A DNA stretch of 64,000 nucleotides from contig NZ_CP072852.1 in the NCBI RefSeq assembly GCF_017948265.1, positions 3,782,001 to 3,846,000 of the forward strand. Reading direction: 5' to 3'. This DNA is from Rhodoferax sp. PAMC 29310. GTDB lineage: Bacteria; Pseudomonadota; Gammaproteobacteria; Burkholderiales; Burkholderiaceae_C. A program made the translations under genes and the position numbers. The notes below the pieces were generated by a model. It saw only the letters and a list, made by a program, of their open reading frames with translations. It was not told the DNA's origin and did not search any database. Below are positions 14,326 through 23,217 of this stretch, piece after piece (within the stretch, counting starts at the first letter, position 1; every line of letters starts with the position of its first letter).

Positions 14326-14401
14326 GGCCCGGTAGCTCAGTCGGTAGAGCAGAGGATTGAAAATCCTTGTGTCGGTGGTTCGATTCCGCCCCAGGCCACC
14401 A
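14326..14401 (+). tRNA. tRNA-Phe (anticodon GAA)
   Basis: A 76-nt cloverleaf including an encoded CCA. It has D-loop AGTCGGTAGA, anticodon loop TTGAAAA and T-loop TTCGATT. The acceptor stem has one mismatch: C5 (14330) faces A68 (14393), so the 3' strand reads CCAGGCC against GGCCCGG. All other stems pair normally. It is expected to decode UUU and UUC. Confidence 0.97.
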
Positions 14402-14404
14402 AAT

Positions 14405-14431
14405 TAAAGCTCGTCCTCGTGGCGAGCTTTA
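14405..14431 (+). other. Hairpin between tRNA-Phe and tRNA-Gly
   Basis: A 9-bp perfect stem, TAAAGCTCG (14405-14413) with CGAGCTTTA (14423-14431), follows the CCA of tRNA-Phe. Only a weak AGTTAA tract follows it, so it may act in 3'-end processing of tRNA-Phe or as a weak terminator. It leaves open whether tRNA-Gly is cotranscribed. Confidence 0.4.
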
Positions 14432-14457
14432 AGTTAATCAACCTAGTTGGTTAATAT

Positions 14458-14533
14458 GCGGGAATAGCTCAGTTGGTAGAGCGATACCTTGCCAAGGTAT
14501 AGGTCGAGAGTTCGAGCCTCTTTTCCCGCTCCA
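14458..14533 (+). tRNA. tRNA-Gly (anticodon GCC)
   Basis: A 76-nt cloverleaf with encoded CCA. The acceptor GCGGGAA pairs fully with TTCCCGC. The D-loop reads AGTTGGTAGA, the anticodon loop TTGCCAA and the T-loop TTCGAGC. It decodes GGC and GGU. It follows tRNA-Phe by 56 bp and is closed by a strong terminator at 14544-14580. Confidence 0.98.
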
Positions 14534-14543
14534 GTTTTTCGAT

Positions 14544-14580
14544 GCAAAAAGCCCATCCCAGTGATGGGCTTTTTGCTTTC
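14544..14580 (+). terminator. Rho-independent terminator after tRNA-Gly
   Basis: A perfect 13-bp stem, GCAAAAAGCCCAT (14544-14556) with ATGGGCTTTTTGC (14564-14576), has a short CCCAGTG loop. The A-tract on one side and T-tract on the other allow it to work in both directions. The 138 bp from here to the next gene show no further clear element. Confidence 0.92.
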
Positions 14581-14718
14581 TACGTGGTCATCACTGGCTT
14601 TTCTGACGCGAAAATGTCGCCCCCTCGTGCGGCTGCACGAGCGGCTTTGCCCTCAGGCGCGGGCGGGCCGGCTAATGCCCCGACAATCCTCTTCTATGTG
14701 CAAAGGCGAGAGGCCTGA

Positions 14719-17700
14719 ATGACTATTCTGAATACGCGATGGATGCGCCGGCTGCTTTGGGTAGCCGCGGTGTTGTTTATCTATGCTGCCGCAGGGTTTG
14801 GCTTGCTGCCCTATTTGATTCAGAGCCAGGCGCCTAAATTTGGGTTGAGCGAGTTGGACCGCCGGGTGAGTATTGAAAGTGTTCACTTCAATCCTTTCAC
14901 TTTGCGCCTGGACGTGCGAGGTCTGCAGCTAAGCGAGGCGGATGACGCACCGCTTCTAGGCTTGAAGGCATTGGTCGTTGATTTGCAGTGGGCCTCTCTA
15001 ATACGAAGGGCATGGTCGTTTGCCGAGATCCGTGTTGAAGAGCCCACGGTGCAACTTTCTATTTCGCCAGACGGTGCGTTCAATGTCGCCGACTTATTGG
15101 CCACCATTGACCGCAAATCGACCAAAGATGAATCGAGCAATGGTCTACCCCGCCTGGTGGTTGAGCGCTTCGTTTTACGGCAAGGCATCGTGGATGTGTC
15201 TGACCGGCAGGCAGGTTATGCCAACACCCTCTCACCCATCAATTTTGAGTTAAGTGATTTCAGCACCTTGCCTGGCCAAACCGGCCGATACCGCCTGAAC
15301 GCGGCGTCATTGTTGGGTGGTAAATTGAGTTGGACTGGCCAGGTCAGCCTGAGCCCGATGCAGGCTCGAGGTGAGTTGACGCTTGAGGATGCAAGCTTGA
15401 CTGAGCTGGCCGCCTATCTGAAGCCCTACACAACAGCGAATCTATCGAGTGGGCGATTGAGCGTGACCGTGCCTTACCACCTTGCTTACGAGGGCGGGCG
15501 CCTGGAGGCCAATTTGACAGGCGCCAGCTTGCGCTTGCGTGATTTGACCTTGGCGTCTGGCGAGGGGCGTGAGCCCATGGTGAATTTAAAGGATGTGGCG
15601 CTGGACGAAATCAACGCCAATTTGGTCACGCGCGCGGTCAACGTGGGGTCGTTTCGGATTGACGGCGGGGTGCTGGCATTGACTCGCCAAGCAAATGGAG
15701 AACTGGATTGGACGCAGTTGAGCGTGCCGAACCAATCGGCGAAGGGCGCGCCCGCGCAAGTGGGCGCCCCAACGACGTGGGCGTTCCAGGTCGGTGCAAT
15801 GGGCATCGACAAAGTTGCCCTTCGCGTAGCGGATCAAACGGTGACGCCGCCACTGCGGCTTGGCGTCGATAACGCGCAGCTGAGTCTGAGCCTCGCGGCC
15901 GAGCAAACTGACAAAGCATTGAATTTTTCCGTCAAGGACGCGGGCTTGACGCTGGGCAACTTGACTCTCGCCAGTGGCACCCAGACGCCGCTCAAGATTG
16001 AGCAACTCGGCTTTAACGAGGGGTCCATGAACCTGGGGGAAACGCAAGTCACCCTCGGACAGGTCTTTGCAAAGGGTGCCCAATGGCAGTTGCAGCGCAA
16101 TGCGGCAGGTGAACTCACGCTGATGCGAATGCTGCCTGCGTTGACGGCGGAGAAAAAAAGCGGGCCTGACTCAAACGCTGCCAAGGGCCCGGCATGGCAG
16201 GTGTTGGCAAAGCGAGTCCAGCTTGAGCAATGGGCTGCGTCCATTGAGGATCAGGCCACTGGCATCAAGGTCAACGTCCAGGACTTGGCGCTGCAACTGG
16301 ACGGCGCCAGCAGCGAGCTCACGCAACCCGTTCAGTTCAAGACCAGTCTGAATGTGAGAGAGGGCGGCCAATTTGCGGCGCAGGGCCGCGTGGTACCGGC
16401 CAGCGGGTTGGTCGACGCCAAGGTACAGGTCAAGCAACTGGCGTTGGCTCCCTTGCAACCTTTGCTCAGCCAGTACGTGAAGCTGACGATTGCCGGGGGC
16501 CAGGTGTCGGCACAGGGGCAGCTCATCACCGGTACTGGGCAAGCCAATAGTCCCGCTCTGCGCTATGCGGGCGGGGTGTCCATTTCGGACTTGGCGCTGG
16601 AAGAAGCGGGGGGCATTCCGTTTGCCGCTTGGACGCGCGTGGAGGCGGCCAATATGGTGGCCCGAGTGGGGCCGAATGGCCTGGATATCCCCGATTTGTT
16701 GGTGTTGGAGCCCAATGCGAAACTGATCATTGAGAACGACCGCAGCTTGAACGCTGCACGGTTACTGGTCAAGCCCGAATCCATCAGTGACGCGCCCGCG
16801 GCGACCCCGGTCAATGGGCCGTCAGAGGCAGATCCTTTTCCCGTGCGAATCCAGCTCGTGCGCCTGAAAAACGCCACGGTTGATTTCGCGGATCTCAGCC
16901 TGAGGCCACAGTTTGGCGCCAAAGTGGTGGAGTTGAATGGGGTCGTCAGCGGACTGTCCTCCGATCGCCAATCGCGCAGTGAGATTGAGCTTGACGGTCG
17001 GGTTGATGAGTTTGGCCTGGCGCGCGTACGCGGTGAGTTGAACCCCTTTGCCCCGCAGGACAACACCAATGTCAGCGTGGTGTTCAAGAACGTGGACATT
17101 GTGTCCGCGTCACCTTACACCATGAAGTTTGCTGGCTACAAAGTGGCCGAGGGCAAGATTTCGCTCGACCTTCAATACAAAATTCGCAACGGCAAGATGG
17201 ACGGAAGCAACCAAATTGTGCTGGACAAACTGAAGCTGGGCGAAAAAGTCGACAGCCCGGATGCGCTCAACCTGCCTCTGGAATTGGCCATTGCCCTGCT
17301 CAAGGACAACGATGGTCGCATTGACTTGGCTTTGCCAGTATCAGGTGACATGAATGACCCGCAGTTCAGTTATGGCGCGGTGGTGTGGAAGGCCATCGGC
17401 AATGTGCTGACCAAAATTGTCACCGCGCCGTTCAGGGCGTTGGGCAACTTGCTGGGGATGGGAGGCGAGCAACTAGACGGCATTGGATTTGATCCGGCCA
17501 GCAGCGTCTTGCTGCCGCCTGAGCAAGAGAAGGTGCTGCAGTTGGCCTCGATGCTTGGCAAACGTGCCCAACTGAAGCTCACCGTGCCTAGCGCCTACAG
17601 CGCTTTGGCCGACAGCGCTGCGCTGAAGACCCTGGCCCTGCGGGCCGAGATCGCCCGCCGGACGGGGGAGGCCGTTGCTGCCGGTGATGCCCCTGGGCCC

Positions 17701-18132
17701 CTGAGTTTGGGGGACCCCACGGTGCAAAAAGCGATGCGCGCCCTGTATGCCGAGCGGCTGGGTGGCGCGGCGCTGGATCAGCAAAAACGGGCTGCTGAAA
17801 CCGCCGAAGCCGCCAGTACGACGGCCGCAGCACCTGGCGCCGCGCCCGCGAAGTTGCCACTTGCTCAAGGTGTTCTCAAAGGACTGCAGGGTGAGCCCAA
17901 GGTGGTGGATGCGACCAACTTCTACCGCAGCTTGTTGAGCGGGCTGGAGCAAAGTCAGCCGCTCGCAGCTGACGCATTGCCCCAGCTTGGTGCGCGGCGA
18001 GCCGCCGTGGTACTGGCCGCTATGGGGCGTTCGGGTGTTGCCAGCGACCGAGTGGTGGTGACCCCGCCTGAGGCAGTGGACAGTCCGCTGGACAAAACGG
18101 TGATGTTGAAACTCGGTTTGGGGGTGAAGTGA
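14719..18132 (+). CDS. DUF748 (AsmA-like) envelope protein
   Basis: A large 1137-residue protein. One N-terminal membrane anchor (LLWVAAVLFIYAAAGFGLL, about 14-33) is followed by long stretches of repeating beta-strand character typical of AsmA/DUF748 proteins. Near residues 780-880 lies the block SASPYTMKFAGYKVAEGKISLDL. The C-terminal part (about 930-1137) is Ala-rich and helical, with PPEQEKVLQLASML, which resembles the OmpA-like end seen in some DUF748 proteins. AsmA-like proteins are thought to bridge the periplasm and affect lipid transport or outer-membrane assembly. Substrate and exact role are unknown here. Confidence 0.88.
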   Translation: MTILNTRWMRRLLWVAAVLFIYAAAGFGLLPYLIQSQAPKFGLSELDRRVSIESVHFNPFTLRLDVRGLQLSEADDAPLLGLKALVVDLQWASLIRRAWSFAEIRVEEPTVQLSISPDGAFNVADLLATIDRKSTKDESSNGLPRLVVERFVLRQGIVDVSDRQAGYANTLSPINFELSDFSTLPGQTGRYRLNAASLLGGKLSWTGQVSLSPMQARGELTLEDASLTELAAYLKPYTTANLSSGRLSVTVPYHLAYEGGRLEANLTGASLRLRDLTLASGEGREPMVNLKDVALDEINANLVTRAVNVGSFRIDGGVLALTRQANGELDWTQLSVPNQSAKGAPAQVGAPTTWAFQVGAMGIDKVALRVADQTVTPPLRLGVDNAQLSLSLAAEQTDKALNFSVKDAGLTLGNLTLASGTQTPLKIEQLGFNEGSMNLGETQVTLGQVFAKGAQWQLQRNAAGELTLMRMLPALTAEKKSGPDSNAAKGPAWQVLAKRVQLEQWAASIEDQATGIKVNVQDLALQLDGASSELTQPVQFKTSLNVREGGQFAAQGRVVPASGLVDAKVQVKQLALAPLQPLLSQYVKLTIAGGQVSAQGQLITGTGQANSPALRYAGGVSISDLALEEAGGIPFAAWTRVEAANMVARVGPNGLDIPDLLVLEPNAKLIIENDRSLNAARLLVKPESISDAPAATPVNGPSEADPFPVRIQLVRLKNATVDFADLSLRPQFGAKVVELNGVVSGLSSDRQSRSEIELDGRVDEFGLARVRGELNPFAPQDNTNVSVVFKNVDIVSASPYTMKFAGYKVAEGKISLDLQYKIRNGKMDGSNQIVLDKLKLGEKVDSPDALNLPLELAIALLKDNDGRIDLALPVSGDMNDPQFSYGAVVWKAIGNVLTKIVTAPFRALGNLLGMGGEQLDGIGFDPASSVLLPPEQEKVLQLASMLGKRAQLKLTVPSAYSALADSAALKTLALRAEIARRTGEAVAAGDAPGPLSLGDPTVQKAMRALYAERLGGAALDQQKRAAETAEAASTTAAAPGAAPAKLPLAQGVLKGLQGEPKVVDATNFYRSLLSGLEQSQPLAADALPQLGARRAAVVLAAMGRSGVASDRVVVTPPEAVDSPLDKTVMLKLGLGVK

Positions 18133-18184
18133 GGTCGCTTGATTGGCCGGTTCAGCCCCAGATGAACACCCAAAGGCGACCGTG

Positions 18185-18430
18185 ATGACTGATTTGCAAC
18201 TCCGCCAGGTGAATGAAAACGTGTACGCCGTGATGACGGCGAACGGCGATCATGTGGGTAATCTGAAGCGAATTGGAGCCATCTGGAAATTCAAGGCCAT
18301 CGGTTACGAGGCCAGTGGTGAAGTCATCCCCGGCGGCGGACCGTTGACGGACCGCCACAACCTGGCGCTGAACGCCCCGTCGGCCGAAGCGCTCAATGCG
18401 GCGATGACGGCCGCCACGAAGCCGTTGTAG
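18185..18430 (+). CDS. Small conserved-looking protein, function unknown
   Basis: An 81-residue protein starting MTDLQLRQVNENVYAVM. ATG 18185 follows AAAGGCG; GTG 18182 and TTG 18143 are alternative starts. It contains the soluble stretch GDHVGNLKRIGAIWKFKAIGY and no signal peptide, membrane segment or cysteine. It lies 52 bp after the DUF748 gene on the same strand and convergent with the phospholipase gene. I do not recognise a family. Codon use and compact composition favour a real gene. Confidence 0.65.
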   Translation: MTDLQLRQVNENVYAVMTANGDHVGNLKRIGAIWKFKAIGYEASGEVIPGGGPLTDRHNLALNAPSAEALNAAMTAATKPL

Positions 18431-18467
18431 CTCTGGCTGCGCCGGGCAGTAGCGCTGTCGGGGCCTT

Positions 18468-19649
18468 CTACCAGTCGATCAGGCTGAGGCCCACGCTCAG
18501 TACCGTGCGGCGGCGGTTGTAGTCCACCAGCGAGTCGCCGTAGCCGGTGAATACTTGTGTGTGAAAGCGCAAACCGCTGCGCCCGCCGGCCACGCCGGTG
18601 TCGCTTAGGTCTCTGAGCCACTCCAGCTTCAACGAGCCATTGGTGTTGGCTCGCAGCGAATGCCGCACCGTAGCGCCGAGGGTGTTTTTACGGTCAACAT
18701 TCCAGAATCCCGCAATTTCCGCGCGTCCGACATAGTCACTGATGTCCGGGTTGTCGTCGTTGCCTTCAGCCTCTGGCAGGCGATTCCATAACTCGGCCTT
18801 CACGACAAAGTCTTTTCCTTTTTCCATGCCTGCTGACAGGATGGTGCGGTTCCAGCTGCGCGACAGGGGCTCCGACTGCCCGTTGGACTGGTGAACGAGA
18901 GTGACGCCGCCATAGCGCAGGCGCCAGCCGCCAGGAAATTCTGTATCCAGCGGGTAGATGTATGTGATTTCTGGCGAGTGGTCGGTGGTGCGAAACGGGC
19001 GTGAGATGTCGCCATTGAACAGCTGCCAGTTCGATTGCTGGGTATAGCCAAACCACAGCGAGTCGCGCAGCGAAGGCTGTAATTGGGTCAACAAGCCCTG
19101 CGCGATCTTCGTGCGCACCGACAACTGAATGCGTGCCTCGTTCGTGCTGTAGGCCACTGGCGAGGTCGCCGTGTGGTTGGCCGCCGGAGAGCTCGGCTGG
19201 GTGTTGACGCTGTCCGAACCAATCCAGGACAGCGAAATGGGTTTGTAGCCGCGAATGCTGAAGGTGCCGCAGTCGGTGCCGGGCTCCAGTTCCCAAAAGC
19301 GCGACAACTCAGAAAACCGGGCGTTGCGGCAATCGTGGGAGGCTGGCGCTTCCATGGTGATGACCACCGGCGCGGGGCGCACCACGGCTGCCTCCACAGG
19401 GGCGGGTGAGGGCGCGGGTGCCTTTTGTTGATTCGCCCAGTTGTCAAAGCAGCTCAGTCGCGCCGAATGATCGGCCGTCATCGCAACACACCGCTGCAAC
19501 GCGGAGTCTTGGGGGCTGTTGGGCGTGCTTTGTGCCTGGGCAGCGGTGGCGGCCAGGCCCGCGCCTAAGGCCGCGCTCAGGCTTACTGCCAGCCGGGCGC
19601 TTTGCGCAAGACGAATGCAGTGTTTGTGTTGTCGAGTGCGTTGTTCCAT
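18468..19649 (-). CDS. pldA: Outer-membrane phospholipase A1 (OMPLA)
   Basis: About 393 residues starting MEQRTRQHKHC. ATG 19649 lies just after AGAGGATC; an earlier ATG at 19673 is less well supported. A signal peptide (about 15-40, ending TAAQAQ) and a spacer with Cys residues precede the barrel. The catalytic motif is VHQSNGQSEPLSRSWNR, with His and Ser of the OMPLA active site, and the calcium-site motif is DDNPDISDYVGRAE. OMPLA hydrolyses phospholipids that flip to the outer leaflet. The start overlaps the upstream small secreted protein by 67 bp, so the two are probably cotranscribed. Confidence 0.93.
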   Translation of the reverse strand: MEQRTRQHKHCIRLAQSARLAVSLSAALGAGLAATAAQAQSTPNSPQDSALQRCVAMTADHSARLSCFDNWANQQKAPAPSPAPVEAAVVRPAPVVITMEAPASHDCRNARFSELSRFWELEPGTDCGTFSIRGYKPISLSWIGSDSVNTQPSSPAANHTATSPVAYSTNEARIQLSVRTKIAQGLLTQLQPSLRDSLWFGYTQQSNWQLFNGDISRPFRTTDHSPEITYIYPLDTEFPGGWRLRYGGVTLVHQSNGQSEPLSRSWNRTILSAGMEKGKDFVVKAELWNRLPEAEGNDDNPDISDYVGRAEIAGFWNVDRKNTLGATVRHSLRANTNGSLKLEWLRDLSDTGVAGGRSGLRFHTQVFTGYGDSLVDYNRRRTVLSVGLSLIDW

Positions 19650-20023
19650 GATCCTCTGATTTCCTTGCCACATGAGTCGGGTACCACCGTTCCCAGCCAA
19701 GTGGCGGAGATGCGTTGACCGTCGATTGATTCTTCGAGCGAAAACTCGCCTTCGTCCACGTCGCCCGCGGCCACGACCGTTGTGTTGCCCCGGGTGACGC
19801 GACCACGCACGCTGCCCGCGTTGTCTGGGTGTCGCTCAAACTGAAGCGTCGCCACTTGGGCCTGGCCCTCCAGTTCAGCGTGCCACAAACCGTACAAGTG
19901 GACGGCGGCGACGTCCGTGGGGGTCGGGCAGGTGGCGGCACCGGATTTTATGTCATTTTGGCCAAATACTCCCGTGGATAGGGCGTAGAGTGCTATAAAA
20001 AACAGTGCAAAAAAGCGTTTCAT
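19583..20023 (-). CDS. Small secreted protein, unknown function
   Basis: A 146-residue protein starting MKRFFALFFIALYALSTGVFGQ, a typical signal peptide cut after FGQ. The mature part holds paired cysteines (ATCPTP and DSCGKE) that could form a disulfide, and a beta-rich core with WHAELEGQAQVATLQFE. The pattern suggests a small lipocalin-like or beta-sandwich periplasmic protein; this is inference only. Its 3' end runs 67 bp into the pldA reading frame in a different register. It sits 8 bp after the rep stop on the same strand. Confidence 0.75.
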   Translation of the reverse strand: MKRFFALFFIALYALSTGVFGQNDIKSGAATCPTPTDVAAVHLYGLWHAELEGQAQVATLQFERHPDNAGSVRGRVTRGNTTVVAAGDVDEGEFSLEESIDGQRISATWLGTVVPDSCGKEIRGSWNNALDNTNTAFVLRKAPGWQ

Positions 20024-20030
20024 GGCGGTG

Positions 20031-22178
20031 TTAAGGCTTGCGGGCTTGGGCCGTGGCGGTGTCTTTGGCTTTTTGGGCGAACTCGGCACGCAAGGCGCGC
20101 AGTTTGGCGCGCGGGTCTTCCTTGACGGTGTTCTGGTCCAGACCCATCTCGGCGATGAAGCGGCTGGGCTGGGCAGCCACCATCTCCCTGCCTTTTTTAC
20201 GCTTGCGCGTCCAACTCACCGCCAGGCTGCGCTGTGCGCGGGTGATACCCACATACATCAGGCGGCGCTCTTCCTGCATGTGGGCGGCCGTGGCCTCATT
20301 GGCCTGCTCATGGGAGCGCTGTGAGCCCCCCAGCGAGGCCGCGTCGGTGTCGGCACTGTCGCGCATCTTGAAGGGCAACATACCTTCAGTCACCCCCACC
20401 AGCATCACATGCGGCCACTCTAGCCCTTTGGATGCGTGCAACGTGGATAAAGTGACCACGTCCTGGTCTTTTTCTCGTTCGCTGATGGTAGACAACAGCG
20501 ACACGGTTTGGGCCACCTCCAGCAGCGACTTGATCTCTTTGCTGGTGCTGACGCCCGCCGTGTCATCAATTTGCCCGCCGCAGCGCCCCGACATCCAGTC
20601 GCAAAAATCCAGCACATTGGTCCAGCGCGCATGGGCGAATTTTTCGTTGTCTTCGCCGTCGTACAAATACTTCTCGTAGCCAATTTCCTTGAGCCACTCC
20701 AGCAGGAAGGCCAGTGCATCTTCTGCGCCCAGTGTGCGTTTGGCGCGAAATTCCAAATCGTTCACATAACGCCCAAACTCATGCAGACTGCCCACTGCCT
20801 TGGCGCTGATCATGCTGCCCAGCGACGAGGAGAACAGCGACTCGAACATGCTGAGCTTGTACTGCTTGGAGAACTCTCCCAGCTGCGCCAGGGTCTGGTG
20901 GCCAATGCCGCGTTTTGGGGTGGTGACTGCGCGCAAAAACGCTGGGTCGTCGTTGTTGTTGATCCACAGCCGAAACCAGCCGCACAAGTCCTTGATCTCG
21001 GCCTTGTCAAAAAAACTGGTGCCGCCCGACACCTTGTAGGGCACCTGGGCCTTGCGCAGCGCCTTCTCAAAGGTCTTGGCCTGGTGGTTGGCCCGGTACA
21101 GGATGGCAAAGTGCCGATATTCCTGGTATTGGGGCCCGGGGTGCGGAATGCCGCTGGCGCGCAGGCTCTGGATGCGGGCCACGGTGCGTTCTGCCTCATG
21201 CTCCTCGCTGTCCGCGTCAATCACACGCACTGGCTCGCCTTCGCCCAGTTCACTGAACAATGTCTTGGGAAACAGCTTGGGGTTGGGGCCAATCACATTG
21301 TTGGCGGCCCGCAAAATGGCCGAGGTGGAGCGGTAGTTCTGCTCCAGCTTGATAACCTTGAGCCCCGGAAAGTCCACCGGCAGGCGGCGCAAATTGTCCA
21401 GGGTGGCGCCGCGCCAGCCGTAAATCGACTGGTCGTCGTCCCCCACCGCCGTGAAGCTGGCGTGGTCAGTCGGCTTGCCTCCCACCAGCAGCTTGAGGAC
21501 CTCGTACTGGGTGGCGTTGGTGTCCTGGTACTCGTCCACCAGCACGTGACCCATGAGCCCTTGCCACTTCTGCCTGACCTGCTCATGATTTTTTAGCAAC
21601 GCCAATGGCAGGGTGATCAGGTCGTCAAAGTCCACACTTTGGTAGGCGCTCAGGCGCTCTTCATACTGGGCCATCACGCGCGCAATGATGCGTTCGTTGT
21701 CGTTTTTGGCCTGCAGCGCGGCTTGCACGGCGTTGAGCCCCTGGCCCTTCCAGCCACTGATGACCCATTGCCAGGAACGCGCTGTGGCCAGGTCCACCGT
21801 GCCACCCGCATCTTTCAAAATGTTGGCGATGTCGTCCGTGTCCAGAATGGAGAACTGGGCCTTTAACCCCAGCACTTCGCCGTCTTCACGCAGCATGCGA
21901 ACGCCGAGTGCGTGAAAGGTGCTGATCGTCACGTCCTTGGCGGCACGCCCAATCAGGCTCTTGGCGCGCTCGCGCATTTCCGCCGCGGCCTTGTTGGTGA
22001 AGGTGATGGCGGCAATGCGTTTGGCCGGCAACCCCGCCTCAATCAAACGCCCGATTTTGTGGGTGATCACCCGCGTCTTGCCTGAGCCGGCACCAGCCAG
22101 CACCAGGCACGGGCCAAACATGTAGTTAACGGCGTCTTGTTGGGCCAGATTCAGGCCATCGGTGTATTTGGAGGACAT
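20031..22178 (-). CDS. rep: ATP-dependent DNA helicase Rep (UvrD/PcrA superfamily 1)
   Basis: A 715-residue SF1A helicase starting MSSKYTDGLNLAQQDAV. It has motif I LAGAGSGKT near residues 28-36, motif Ia ITFTNKAAAEMRER, motif II VLVDEYQDTN, motif III AVGDDDQSIYGWRGA, motif IV EQNYRST, and motifs V/VI around TLHASKGLEW and MYVGITRAQ. It unwinds DNA 3' to 5' and, as Rep, would help replication past protein blocks. Rep is preferred over UvrD from the opening GLNLAQQDAVNY and overall length. It is divergent from the AEC transporter with 73 bp between starts. The C-terminal tail is Lys/Arg/Ala-rich. Confidence 0.93.
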   Translation of the reverse strand: MSSKYTDGLNLAQQDAVNYMFGPCLVLAGAGSGKTRVITHKIGRLIEAGLPAKRIAAITFTNKAAAEMRERAKSLIGRAAKDVTISTFHALGVRMLREDGEVLGLKAQFSILDTDDIANILKDAGGTVDLATARSWQWVISGWKGQGLNAVQAALQAKNDNERIIARVMAQYEERLSAYQSVDFDDLITLPLALLKNHEQVRQKWQGLMGHVLVDEYQDTNATQYEVLKLLVGGKPTDHASFTAVGDDDQSIYGWRGATLDNLRRLPVDFPGLKVIKLEQNYRSTSAILRAANNVIGPNPKLFPKTLFSELGEGEPVRVIDADSEEHEAERTVARIQSLRASGIPHPGPQYQEYRHFAILYRANHQAKTFEKALRKAQVPYKVSGGTSFFDKAEIKDLCGWFRLWINNNDDPAFLRAVTTPKRGIGHQTLAQLGEFSKQYKLSMFESLFSSSLGSMISAKAVGSLHEFGRYVNDLEFRAKRTLGAEDALAFLLEWLKEIGYEKYLYDGEDNEKFAHARWTNVLDFCDWMSGRCGGQIDDTAGVSTSKEIKSLLEVAQTVSLLSTISEREKDQDVVTLSTLHASKGLEWPHVMLVGVTEGMLPFKMRDSADTDAASLGGSQRSHEQANEATAAHMQEERRLMYVGITRAQRSLAVSWTRKRKKGREMVAAQPSRFIAEMGLDQNTVKEDPRAKLRALRAEFAQKAKDTATAQARKP

Positions 22179-22251
22179 TCAGAGACTTGGGACAGAGCCC
22201 GGGATCATACCGGCGGCGTGTCAACCCTGATCCGCGTTGACAATAGCGGCC

Positions 22252-23217
22252 ATGCTGCAAGTTCTGATCATCACCTTCCCGTTTTTCGCCCTGGTCTTGT
22301 GTGGTTACCTTGCGGCGCGCCAACGCTTGCTGCCGCTGGATGCCATTCCAGGGCTGAACATGTTTGTGCTGTACTTTGCGCTGCCCTGCATGTTGTACCG
22401 GTTTGGCGCCACCACCCCGATCGCCCAACTGCTGGATTTCAATGTCTTTGCAATCTGGCTCCTGTGCGCCATTGTCATGGTTGGGTTTGCTGTGGCCATC
22501 AGCCTGAATCAGCGCATTGGCTGGAATGACGCCTCGTTTGGAGCACTGGTTGCCGCCTTCCCCAACACCGGTTTCATGGGTGTTCCCCTGCTCGTGGCCT
22601 TGCTCGGGGCGCAAGCCGCCGGCCCCATCATCGTGACCATTTTGGTGGACATGGTGGTGACCACCTCGCTGTGTATTGCCCTGTCTCGACTGGACGGCGC
22701 TGACACCCATGGGGCCAGCAAGGCCGTCAAAAAAGCCTTGCGGGGCGTGGTGGCCAACCCAATGCCTTGGGCCATTTTGCTGGGGGCTGTGGCGTCCGCC
22801 ACGAGTCTGACGCTGCCCGGCCCCGTGGACAAGACGGTGGGTCTGTTGGCCGATGCGGCTTCTCCCGTGGCGCTGTTCACCATTGGCGCGGTGCTGGCTC
22901 GCTCTCAAATCATGGCGGCCGTCAGTCGTCATCCCCCGATCCCCCTTGGGGATTACCTGCCCATGGCCGCGCTCAAGCTGTTTCTGCACCCGGTGCTGGT
23001 CTTGCTGGTAGGTGCGGGTGCGCTGCAGTTGGGGCTGTCGCTGGACCGCTTCACTTTGACCGTGCTGGTGCTGGTGGCCGCCTTGCCCAGTGCCAGCAAT
23101 GTGTCCTTGCTGGCCGAGCGTTTTGGGGCCGACAACGGGCGCATTGCCCGCATCATCCTGGTGTCAACTGCTGCCGCCTTCGTGACCTTCTCCATGGCGG
23201 TGAGTTGGCTCACCTGA
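22252..23217 (+). CDS. AEC-family (auxin efflux carrier-like) transporter
   Basis: A 321-residue, very hydrophobic protein with about ten transmembrane segments starting MLQVLIITFPFFALVLCGY. Two five-helix halves are separated near residues 150-165 by a polar loop (RLDGADTHGASKAV). The inner segment FPNTGFMGVPLLVALLG is typical of the AEC family, whose bacterial members move organic acids such as malate or malonate. ATG 22252 was chosen; a TTG lies in frame at 22237. The substrate cannot be deduced from context. Its 3' end overlaps the convergent unknown gene by 54 bp. Confidence 0.88.
   Translation: MLQVLIITFPFFALVLCGYLAARQRLLPLDAIPGLNMFVLYFALPCMLYRFGATTPIAQLLDFNVFAIWLLCAIVMVGFAVAISLNQRIGWNDASFGALVAAFPNTGFMGVPLLVALLGAQAAGPIIVTILVDMVVTTSLCIALSRLDGADTHGASKAVKKALRGVVANPMPWAILLGAVASATSLTLPGPVDKTVGLLADAASPVALFTIGAVLARSQIMAAVSRHPPIPLGDYLPMAALKLFLHPVLVLLVGAGALQLGLSLDRFTLTVLVLVAALPSASNVSLLAERFGADNGRIARIILVSTAAAFVTFSMAVSWLT

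Noticed and set aside
20508..21596. A 362-codon plus-strand open frame opposite rep
   Set aside because: Composition typical of antisense to a GC-rich gene, and all helicase motifs are on the other strand.
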